The translations under genes and the position numbers were made by a program. From assembly GCA_018384835.1 (NCBI GenBank), contig JAHAYB010000491.1, forward strand, positions 1-5,830: DNA of 5,830 nt, in the 5' to 3' direction. The stretch comes from Comamonas sp. (GTDB lineage Bacteria; Pseudomonadota; Gammaproteobacteria; Burkholderiales; Burkholderiaceae_C). This document shows, piece after piece, positions 1 to 5,737 of this stretch; position 1 is the first letter of the stretch, and the number at the start of each line of letters is the position of its first letter. The notes beneath the pieces were generated by a model. It worked only from the letters and a program-made list of their open reading frames with translations. It was not told the DNA's origin and did not search any database.

Positions 1-704
1 CTGGCATCGTGCGAAGACAGGCCGCCCAAACTTACCGTGGTGAACATGTGCATCAGCGCCTCCATCGGGGGCATTCCGCCTAGCCAGAATGCCAGCGCAC
101 AACCCACGGAAAACAGGCTATACACCCCCCACAGCCCCTTCGCCGTGCCGGTAATGCGTGGGGTTAGGCGGGTGTCTTTGATAGGCCCAGCGGCCTCGGC
201 GCGAAAAAGCTGGCTTCCACCCACGCCCAGCAGCGGCAATAGCGCCACGGCCAAAATCAAAATGCCCATGCCACCCATCCACTGCAAAAACGTGCGCCAC
301 ATATTGAGCGACAGCGGCAAGCCATCCAGCCCCGAGAGCACTGTCGCCCCCGTGGTGGTCAGGCCAGAGACGGCCTCAAAATAAGCATGGGTGATGGAGA
401 TAGGCTGCTCCAACACCCAAAACACTGCCCAAATCGGCAAGGCGGCGCAGGTGGGCAGCATCAGCCAAGCCAGCGTCACCAAAATAATGCCGTGGCGCGG
501 CTGCAAATCTTGCTGATAGCGCCGCAACCCCGACCACAGCGCCAGCCCCAGCGTAGCCGTTAGCGCCATTGATAGCGGCCAAATATCTATTAGCGCTCTG
601 CTTTCGCCCTGTGCATAGGACACCGCCCACGGCACACTCATGGACAGCGCAAATATCAACAGCAGCGCACCCAGCACGCGCAGTACGGGTAACAAGTCGG
701 GCAT
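1..704 (-). CDS. trkH: TrkH-family potassium uptake protein, N-terminal half (cut by window edge)
   Basis: This encodes the K+-translocating membrane subunit of a Trk-type potassium uptake system, which in this family works with the cytoplasmic NAD-binding protein TrkA. The window holds 234 codons from ATG at 704; the family is usually about 480 residues, so roughly the C-terminal half lies outside. Hydrophobic segments are visible at about residues 7-31, 42-60 and 72-98. The first pore loop with selectivity filter is at 108-122 (core SGLTTTGATV). The highly conserved stretch around 137-163 (LQWMGGMGI, LLGVGG) follows, then RAEAAGP at 168-174. The second pore loop, TVSLGGLSSHDA, is at 223-234, where the usual GGFS appears as GGLS. 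The gene follows lplT by 6 bases on the same strand and is probably co-transcribed. The family call is firm; trkH rather than a Ktr-type name rests on remembered similarity to E. coli TrkH. trkA is not in the window. Confidence 0.93.
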   Translation of the reverse strand, partial: MPDLLPVLRVLGALLLIFALSMSVPWAVSYAQGESRALIDIWPLSMALTATLGLALWSGLRRYQQDLQPRHGIILVTLAWLMLPTCAALPIWAVFWVLEQPISITHAYFEAVSGLTTTGATVLSGLDGLPLSLNMWRTFLQWMGGMGILILAVALLPLLGVGGSQLFRAEAAGPIKDTRLTPRITGTAKGLWGVYSLFSVGCALAFWLGGMPPMEALMHMFTTVSLGGLSSHDA

Positions 705-708
705 GGTG

Positions 709-713
709 CCTCA
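709..713 (-). promoter_or_regulatory. Ribosome binding site of trkH overlapping the lplT stop
   Basis: On the minus strand the lplT stop TGA (713-711) is followed directly by GG, giving TGAGG, four bases before the trkH ATG at 704. The GAGG core therefore lies inside the preceding stop codon. This supports the chosen trkH start and suggests translational coupling with lplT. The spacing is slightly short for a Shine-Dalgarno site; a GGGGA a few bases further upstream, in the last lplT codons, may contribute. Confidence 0.6.
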
Positions 714-2018
714 ATCCCCGCTGGGCTTATCTGAACGGGCGATGGAGAGTAGGCGGCGCACCTCCCCGCCATGCTTGCGGCAGTTATAGATATACCAGCG
801 GCCAACCAGCCACATACAAACCGCCACCAGCAAACCAAATAAAGTAATTGCGCCATAAGCCGACAGCCCCAGGGCTGAGGCCAGGCTGTACAACACCCCC
901 AACCCCAAGATAGCGGCTTGCTCATTGAAGTTTTGCACCGCAATCGAGCGCCCCGCCCCCATCAAGCAATGCCCCCGGTGTTGCAGCAAAGCGTTCATTG
1001 GCACCACCAAATAGCCGCCCAAACCGCCCAGCAAAATTAAAAAAGGCACGGCCAGCCAAAGCTGGTCAATAAAGTTCATGCACACCACCAGCAGCCCCAT
1101 CACAATGCCTAAAGAGATGGTGCGCGTGGCATGTTGCAAGCGCATCCGGGTAGCGGCAAGCACAGCACCAGCAGCCGTTCCCAATGCAACCACGCCCACT
1201 AAAGCAGAGGCTTGGGTCGTGCCATAGCCGAGCGCCACCGCCGCCCAAGCCAGCACGATATAGCGCAGATTGCCCGACACCCCCCAAAACAGCGTTGTCG
1301 TCGCCAGCGAGATTTGCCCCAGCTTGTCATTCCACAGGCGGCGGTTGCAGCACCCAAAATCTTGCAGCAAGGCGCGGATGCTGTCTGCCAAGCTCTGCCC
1401 AGGGCGGCTGCGCAGCGCCACCAAAGGGGCACTGGTGCGCGGTATGCCCAAATTAAACACAGCAGCCAAAGCGTAAATCACCACCAGCACCGCAGTGGCG
1501 GCGTGCGCCGGGCTTGCTACCTGGGGCAGCGGTAGCGGCAGGGCTTGCAGATAAGGCGCAAGCCACGGCCCGACCAACTGCCCGCCTAGCAGCACCCCCA
1601 AGATGATGGAGGCAATCGTCAGCCCCTCAATCCAGCCATTGGCGCGTACCAGTTGGGAGGGGGGGAGTAATTCGGTCAAGATACCGTACTTCGCCGGGGA
1701 GTAGGCCGCCGCCCCCAAGCCCACCACAGCGTAAGCGGCCAGGGGGTGTAGCAGCCCCCAGCACATCAGCACACAGCCCAGCACTTTGATGGCATTGCTC
1801 ATCAGCATCACGCGGCCTTTGGGCAGGGCATCGGCAAAGGCACCGACCACCGGCGCTAGCAGCACATAGAACAGGGCAAACATGGGCACCAAAGCGGCCT
1901 CTTGCCAAGTGCCAGCGCCCTGGTGGCGCAGCAGTTGCACAGCCACGACAAACAAGGCGTTGTCGGCCAGCGAGCTAAAAAACTGCGCCGCCATAATGGT
2001 GTAGAAGCCACGTTTCAT
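711..2018 (-). CDS. lplT: Lysophospholipid transporter LplT (MFS)
   Basis: This inner-membrane major facilitator protein moves lysophospholipids to the cytoplasmic leaflet; in E. coli it works with the acyltransferase Aas in phospholipid repair. The 435-residue product is hydrophobic throughout and slightly longer than E. coli LplT (about 400). Family landmarks are the N-terminal AAQFFSSLADNAL (10-22), the loop motif FADALPKGRVM (61-71), AAAYSPAKYGILTELLP (103-119), GVSGNLRYIVLAW (246-258), VPMNALLQHRG (339-349) and GAGRSIAVQNFNEQ (354-367). The start MKRGFYTIMAAQFF matches betaproteobacterial homologues as remembered, so the ATG at 2018 is preferred to the internal ATG at residue 9, although no good Shine-Dalgarno site precedes it. 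No aas acyltransferase is adjacent; trkH follows by 6 bases and alr is divergent. A separate PlsC/Aas-type enzyme elsewhere is likely but not seen. Confidence 0.93.
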   Translation of the reverse strand: MKRGFYTIMAAQFFSSLADNALFVVAVQLLRHQGAGTWQEAALVPMFALFYVLLAPVVGAFADALPKGRVMLMSNAIKVLGCVLMCWGLLHPLAAYAVVGLGAAAYSPAKYGILTELLPPSQLVRANGWIEGLTIASIILGVLLGGQLVGPWLAPYLQALPLPLPQVASPAHAATAVLVVIYALAAVFNLGIPRTSAPLVALRSRPGQSLADSIRALLQDFGCCNRRLWNDKLGQISLATTTLFWGVSGNLRYIVLAWAAVALGYGTTQASALVGVVALGTAAGAVLAATRMRLQHATRTISLGIVMGLLVVCMNFIDQLWLAVPFLILLGGLGGYLVVPMNALLQHRGHCLMGAGRSIAVQNFNEQAAILGLGVLYSLASALGLSAYGAITLFGLLVAVCMWLVGRWYIYNCRKHGGEVRRLLSIARSDKPSGD

Positions 2019-2202
2019 GCCATAGGGGGGAAAGGCTCAAAAAAGAGTGGTGTCAAAAAAAGGGCGGCTGCTACTGCACACTGCCCTTGCGCGACAAGCG
2101 TTATATCACGCGACGCAATACGCGCTAGTGCCACAATCGCCCCTGCCAGCAGGTGCTGACAACCTCCACAACACGCCTAAACGCCCCACTGTTTTTTGCC
2201 CT
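2019..2202. promoter_or_regulatory. Divergent intergenic region between lplT and alr
   Basis: This 184-base region must hold the promoters for lplT (leftward) and alr (rightward). I see no convincing sigma-70 pair in either direction. A perfect TTGACA on the minus strand at 2056-2051 lacks a TATAAT-like partner at the usual distance. TTATAT at 2101-2106 lacks a good -35. Two overlapping small palindromes lie at 2142-2153 (CCTGC-CA-GCAGG) and 2147-2158 (CAGCA-GG-TGCTG), about 45-60 bases before the alr start; they could be an operator or chance. Neither flanking start codon has a clear Shine-Dalgarno sequence. Confidence 0.5.
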
Positions 2203-3318
2203 ATGACCCGTCCCCTTCTTGCCACTATCGACCCCCAGGCCATGCGCCACAACTTGCAGCGCGTGCGCCAGGCCGTGGGCGATGCCCGCATTTGGGCAGT
2301 GGTCAAAGCCAACGCCTACGGCCACGGCCTGGCTGCGGCTTACGAGGGGCTGCGTGGCGCAGATGGTTTTGCCGTACTGCTGGTGCAAGAAGCCCAGCAA
2401 CTGCGCCAACTGGGCTGGCGCGGCCCCATCGTGCTGCTGGAAGGTGTGTTCGAGGCGCGGGAGCTGGAAGCCTGCTCGCGCCTGGGTCTGAGCCACGTTG
2501 TGCATTGCGACGCGCAGATTGACTGGCTAGCCGCCCACAAAAGCCAGCTAGGCCAGCATGTGCTGCTCAAAATGAACAGCGGCATGAACCGCCTAGGCTT
2601 TGCCCCAGAGCGCTACCGCAGCGCCTACGCCCGCCTAAGCGCCCTGCCCCAGGTGGAGGCAGTGGACTGCATCACCCACTTTAGCCAGGCCGACAGCCCC
2701 ATGGGAGCGAGCGCACAACTGGCCATCTTCAACACCGCCACCGCTGACTTGGCCGCAGAGCGCAGCCTGAGTAACAGCGCCGCCAGCCTGCTCCAGCCCC
2801 AAGGCGAGCAGCCGCCGCTCCATAGCGACTGGGTGCGCCCCGGCATTGTCCTGTACGGTGCCAGCCCCGACTACCCCCAGCACAGCGCCCAAGATTGGGG
2901 GCTAGAGCCTGCCATGAGCTTGCATTCACGCCTCATCGCCGTGCAGCACCTGGCCGTTGGCGCTGCCGTGGGCTATGGCAACACCTTTATTGCGCCAGAG
3001 CCTATGCGCCTAGGCGTGGTGGCCTGTGGCTATGGCGATGGCTACCCGCGCCACTGCGCCACGGGCACGCCTATCTTGGTTGATGGTGTGCGCACCCAGG
3101 TCATTGGCCGCGTCAGCATGGATATGTTGTGTGTGGATTTGCGCCCCGTTCCCCAAGCAGACTTTGGTAGCGAGGTGCTGCTCTGGGGCCGCAGCCCACG
3201 CTACGGCAGCCTGCTATCGGTCGATGAGGTGGCCGCAGCAGCGGGCACGATTGGTTATGAGCTGCTCTGCGCTTTAGCCCCGCGTGTGCCGGTGCAAACC
3301 ATGGGAGCTACTGCCTAG
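2203..3318 (+). CDS. alr: Alanine racemase (PLP-dependent)
   Basis: This cytoplasmic enzyme interconverts L- and D-alanine and supplies D-alanine for peptidoglycan. The 371-residue product has the usual family length and fold order: an N-terminal TIM barrel carrying the PLP site, then a C-terminal beta domain. Visible landmarks are VVKANAYGHG with the PLP-binding Lys35, MNSGMNRLGF with Arg130, WVRPGIVLYGASP with Arg212 contacting the cofactor, AVGYGNTF with the catalytic Tyr258, CGYGDGYPR following it, and GRVSMDMLCVDL with the substrate-contacting Met306. The reading frame is open back to a GTG at 2047, but homologues begin near RPLLATID, so ATG 2203 is chosen even though the preceding GTTTTTTGCCCT contains no ribosome binding site. 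It is divergent from lplT and convergent with the zinc-ribbon gene. The stop at 3316-3318 lies inside the first unit of an 11-base tandem repeat. Whether it is the biosynthetic or a catabolic (dadX-type) racemase cannot be decided with certainty; no dadA is adjacent, which favours alr. Confidence 0.96.
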   Translation: MTRPLLATIDPQAMRHNLQRVRQAVGDARIWAVVKANAYGHGLAAAYEGLRGADGFAVLLVQEAQQLRQLGWRGPIVLLEGVFEARELEACSRLGLSHVVHCDAQIDWLAAHKSQLGQHVLLKMNSGMNRLGFAPERYRSAYARLSALPQVEAVDCITHFSQADSPMGASAQLAIFNTATADLAAERSLSNSAASLLQPQGEQPPLHSDWVRPGIVLYGASPDYPQHSAQDWGLEPAMSLHSRLIAVQHLAVGAAVGYGNTFIAPEPMRLGVVACGYGDGYPRHCATGTPILVDGVRTQVIGRVSMDMLCVDLRPVPQADFGSEVLLWGRSPRYGSLLSVDEVAAAAGTIGYELLCALAPRVPVQTMGATA

Positions 3319-3349
3319 CTACTGCCTAGCTACTGCCTAGCTGCTACCT
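3306..3349. repeat. Four 11-base tandem repeats spanning two convergent gene ends
   Basis: The unit AGCTACTGCCT occurs exactly at 3306, 3317 and 3328. A fourth copy at 3339 differs at two positions (AGCTGCTACCT), and the next bases begin a fifth unit (AGCG). Each junction contains CTAG, which reads as a TAG stop on both strands. Because 11 is not a multiple of three, successive copies put stops in all three frames of each strand. The first copy supplies the alr stop (3316-3318) and the fourth overlaps the stop of the zinc-ribbon gene (3350-3348). TAGCTA within the array is self-complementary, so two copies can pair as a short hairpin, but no T-run follows and I do not call it an intrinsic terminator. 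Confidence 0.95.
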
Positions 3350-4550
3350 AGCGCCACCACTCTTCTGTTGCTACCAGCACAAGGGCTAGCACCACCAAGC
3401 CCAGCATGACGGCGAGGGTGATTTTTATCCAGCTATAAGGCCGCTCGCCCGCAATCTGGCCGGTGTAGCCATTGGCAACAATCTGGTAGGTGGTGCGCCC
3501 GTAGGTATAGCCCACCAGCCATACCGGAACCAGCACATGCTTGAAGGTGAGCCCCCGGTATTGGCGCTGCACGCGCAGGTTGCGCCAGGTGTCGCCGGGG
3601 ATTTGGCGAATGCACTGCTCGCGCAAGGTGGCATCCATATCGGCCTGGTTGGTTTTAGCGGCCTGCGCTAGGTCGATTTGGTAGCGCTCTACCGTCCAGC
3701 CGCGCACAAACTCGGGGGCGTAGGGCTTGAGGTCTGTGGTAGTGGGAAAAGGCTCAACCTCGCGCAGTAGCTTGCTGTGTACGCCCACCGTGCCGGGAAC
3801 CAGCGCATCATCAAAAAAATGCTGCAACTGGCCGCTGGCCGCTTCCCAGCGGGTGTGCTGCACTTGGCGGGTTTGCAGGTTGCCGTTGCTGTCGCGGTAA
3901 CTCTCGCTGGTGTAGTAGTGGTAGCCGGCCTCGGCCTGCCATTGAGCGCTGGCGTGCGCATCAAACGTCCAGTAGGGCAGGTAGATGCCGTGTAGGGTAT
4001 CCGTCAGCGCCGCAGATTGGAAGCGATTGGGCGCAAACCAGCGGCTGCTGTACCACTGGCGAATGCGGTCGCGCACTTGCCCATCGCTGATTTTGAAGGG
4101 CAGCAGGCTCTCGGGCGTGATGGCTTCGCCCCCGCCCTCATGCGCCACGATGGCCGGGGAGCCGCAAAAGTCACAGCGCTGGGCGGTGCGCTTTTGGTCA
4201 AATACCGAGATGGCGCGGCAGTTCTGGCACTGCACCTCGTACACCTGCTGCTGGGCAGGCTGCCCCCAGCCACGGCCTGCTTTGGGCTGGCGCAGCGCTT
4301 CGGCCAGGTCATGCTCGATGATGGTTTGCCCCAGGGCTGGCTCAGTAGCCTCATGCCAGGGCACTTGGGTTCCGCAATAGGGGCATTGCAGGTTGTGCGT
4401 GCGGGCACTCCATTCCAAATTAGCCCCGCACTCTGGACAGGGGTGGCGGCCAACCATTGAGGGCGCAGCCGCCTCGGGTGCAGGGGTGGCGCTGGGGCGG
4501 CTCGTTGGTGAGTTGGAGGGGGCGGAGGGGCTGGAGGTCGGGCTTGGCAT
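3348..4550 (-). CDS. Double zinc-ribbon, C-terminally membrane-anchored protein of unknown function
   Basis: The 400-residue product starts with a low-complexity Ser/Pro/Thr/Ala stretch (2-31). Two cysteine clusters of identical spacing follow, CX2C-X14-CX2C: Cys38/41/56/59 (CPECG, CPYCG) and Cys108/111/126/129 (CQNC, CDFCG). These are zinc ribbons of the rubredoxin or TFIIB type. Residues about 140-370 form a soluble domain rich in aromatic residues (HGIYLPYWTFDA at 188-199, YHYYTSESY further on). A single hydrophobic helix near 375-394 precedes the charged end EEWWR, which suggests a tail-anchored membrane protein. I recall similar proteins in many bacteria annotated as hypothetical or zinc-ribbon proteins; some carry misleading labels such as PriA-like, and none has a role I can name. 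ATG 4550 lacks a Shine-Dalgarno site. A second ATG at 4457 (residue 32) would remove the low-complexity segment and start just before the first ribbon. It is convergent with alr and divergent from the binding-protein gene. Confidence 0.85.
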   Translation of the reverse strand: MPSPTSSPSAPSNSPTSRPSATPAPEAAAPSMVGRHPCPECGANLEWSARTHNLQCPYCGTQVPWHEATEPALGQTIIEHDLAEALRQPKAGRGWGQPAQQQVYEVQCQNCRAISVFDQKRTAQRCDFCGSPAIVAHEGGGEAITPESLLPFKISDGQVRDRIRQWYSSRWFAPNRFQSAALTDTLHGIYLPYWTFDAHASAQWQAEAGYHYYTSESYRDSNGNLQTRQVQHTRWEAASGQLQHFFDDALVPGTVGVHSKLLREVEPFPTTTDLKPYAPEFVRGWTVERYQIDLAQAAKTNQADMDATLREQCIRQIPGDTWRNLRVQRQYRGLTFKHVLVPVWLVGYTYGRTTYQIVANGYTGQIAGERPYSWIKITLAVMLGLVVLALVLVATEEWWR

Positions 4551-4705
4551 GGGTGATTATTATTAAACGCAAAAAAAATTACGCTTTGCCCACAACTTAC
4601 TTATGAATAACAAGCATAAAGTAACATTTCGATTCTAAAAAGTACAATATTGCATATTTGGAGGGCGTAAAACCACGTCATAAAAGTAGGTGGGTTGTAG
4701 AAAAG
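4551..4705. promoter_or_regulatory. AT-rich divergent regulatory region
   Basis: This stretch is much richer in A and T than its surroundings and lies between two divergent starts, so it should contain both promoters. On the plus strand TACAAT (4643-4648) is a fair -10 candidate for the binding-protein gene, but no good -35 lies 16-18 bases upstream. A strong GGAGGG at 4660-4665 has no ATG or GTG at a useful distance and is 40 bases before ATG 4706. An A-run at 4571-4578 sits close to the zinc-ribbon gene start. Promoters cannot be placed with confidence. Confidence 0.5.
4597..4624. repeat. Interrupted inverted repeat, possible operator
   Basis: The left arm TTACTTATG (4597-4605) and right arm CATAAAGTAA (4615-4624) are complementary apart from one extra A, with a 9-base spacer AATAACAAG. 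The arm centres are about 18-19 bases apart, which would suit a dimeric regulator binding one DNA face. It lies about 47 bases from the zinc-ribbon start and 82 bases from the chosen binding-protein start. Because the region is AT-rich, a chance match is possible. Confidence 0.4.
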
Positions 4706-5629
4706 ATGCAAAAACAGTGGAACAAGCATTCTTATCGTGTGTGGGCAATGGTTGCGGTTGCTTTGGGCATCTTGCTCAGTGGCTTGATTGCTTGCGGTAA
4801 GAGCGAGCACACTTTCAAAAGCTGGGCTGCCAAGAATGCCTCCCCAGCCATAGAAAAAATTGTGATTGGCTTGGACGATAACTTTCCCCCCATGGGCTTT
4901 CGCAATGAGAAAAATGAGCTGATTGGCTTTGAGGTGGACTTAGCACGTGCTGCTGCCCAGCGCATGGGGCTACAGGTGCAGTTCAAAGCCATTGACTGGA
5001 TGGAGAAAGAGGCCGAGCTGGCTGACAAGCGCATTGACATGCTTTGGAGTGGCCTGGCCATCACCGAAGAGCGCCAGCAAAGCATTGCCTTGAGCACCCC
5101 CTATATGTACAACCACCAAATTATTGTGACCACAGCCCGCTCAGGGGTGCGCTACAAGGCGGATTTGGTGGGCAAGGTGGTGGGCACACAAGCTGGCTCT
5201 AGTGCGGTGGATGCACTGCTCAAAGAGGAAGCGCTACTCTTGAGCTTGCGGACGCTCAAGCTGTTTAGCGACAATGTTGCGGCATTGGTGGCCTTGGGCG
5301 CGGGTCGCTTGGATGCGGTGGTGGTGGATGAGGTGGTTGGTCTTTATCACATCGCCCAGCAGCCGCTCGATTACATCGTGCTAGACGAGCATTTTGGCTA
5401 CCATGCCTATAGTGTCGGCCTGCGTAAAGAGGACGGAGCGCTACTGCAACAGCTAGAGCTGGCCTTAGACGCAATGGAGCAAGACGGTACAGCAGCCCGT
5501 ATTGCCCAGCAGTGGTTTGGAGCGCAAACGTCCAAACTCCAAGCGCGGCACCATCCCAAACATGCACGCACTACAGAGCACCCAAGGCCGCATCTGCACA
5601 CCCGCGAGGGAAGCGTAAACACGTTCTAA
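4706..5629 (+). CDS. Amino-acid-type periplasmic solute-binding lipoprotein (SBP family 3)
   Basis: The 307-residue product is the ligand-capturing component expected of a polar amino acid ABC importer. A basic N-terminus and hydrophobic segment (12-29) end in the lipobox LIAC with Cys30, so it should be lipid-anchored in the periplasm. The family 3 fold runs from about 51 to 272: IGLDDNFPPMGF (54-65), GFEVDLARAAA (74-84), LWSGLAITEERQQSIALSTPYM (113-134) with Arg123 where the family binds the ligand carboxylate, VVGTQAGSSAVDALL (158-172), and GRLDAVVVDE (200-209) with Asp208 at the usual amino-group contact. These residues favour an amino acid ligand, but which one is not evident. After the normal family end QQWFG comes a tail of about 35 residues with six histidines (273-307). 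ATG 4706 is chosen because it gives a standard lipoprotein signal; AGGTGGG lies 11 bases before it. A TTG at 4658 would add 16 residues. No permease or ATPase gene is in the window. Confidence 0.9.
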   Translation: MQKQWNKHSYRVWAMVAVALGILLSGLIACGKSEHTFKSWAAKNASPAIEKIVIGLDDNFPPMGFRNEKNELIGFEVDLARAAAQRMGLQVQFKAIDWMEKEAELADKRIDMLWSGLAITEERQQSIALSTPYMYNHQIIVTTARSGVRYKADLVGKVVGTQAGSSAVDALLKEEALLLSLRTLKLFSDNVAALVALGAGRLDAVVVDEVVGLYHIAQQPLDYIVLDEHFGYHAYSVGLRKEDGALLQQLELALDAMEQDGTAARIAQQWFGAQTSKLQARHHPKHARTTEHPRPHLHTREGSVNTF

Positions 5630-5660
5630 CTTCTGCTAGACCGCGCAAGAGCCCCTCCAA

Positions 5661-5675
5661 CAAGCCCGTGGCTTG
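5661..5675. other. Small perfect hairpin after the binding-protein gene
   Basis: CAAGCC (5661-5666) and GGCTTG (5670-5675) are exact reverse complements separated by CGT, forming a 6-base stem 31 bases after the stop. No T-run follows, so alone it is not a classic intrinsic terminator, but it may protect the 3' end or form part of a termination region with the second hairpin downstream. Confidence 0.35.
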
Positions 5676-5689
5676 CACTGCGATAGGAA

Positions 5690-5714
5690 AAAATCTGCAA
5701 AATAAGCAGCTTTT
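5690..5714 (+). terminator. Weak intrinsic terminator-like hairpin
   Basis: AAAA-T-CTGC (5690-5698) can pair with GCAG-C-TTTT (5706-5714) around a 7-base loop AAAATAA, with one internal T/C mismatch. The right arm ends in four Ts. The GC stem is only four pairs, so termination would be weak. It is the best candidate for ending transcription of the binding-protein gene. Confidence 0.3.
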
Positions 5715-5737
5715 GCCCCGATTTGAGAAAAACCTCT

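Noticed and set aside
376..714. A 112-residue minus-strand frame overlapping the left end
   Set aside because: It is out of frame with the clear TrkH reading, which has pore-loop motifs and runs through 1-704; this frame is a shadow.
1184..1456. Plus-strand frames inside lplT (and similar frames opposite alr and the zinc-ribbon gene)
   Set aside because: All lie antisense to well-supported genes, show low-complexity or unnatural residue content and have no family motifs.
2023..2056. A sigma-70 promoter for lplT using TTGACA at 2056-2051
   Set aside because: The hexamer is perfect, but the bases 16-18 positions downstream read TTTCCC or similar, and the only TAT-like hexamer (TATGGC) is too far away and overlaps the start.
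2047..2202. N-terminal extension of alanine racemase from GTG 2047 (52 extra residues)
   Set aside because: Alanine racemases begin just before the ATID-type first strand; the extension shows no family similarity and lies in the divergent promoter region.
3306..3349. A CRISPR array or an intrinsic terminator in the 11-base repeats
   Set aside because: The copies are directly adjacent without spacers and far too short for CRISPR, and there is no stable GC stem followed by a T-run.
4658..4705. TTG 4658 as the start of the binding protein
   Set aside because: It would overlap the GGAGGG motif and put a long polar segment before the lipoprotein signal; ATG 4706 gives a normal signal length with Cys at residue 30.
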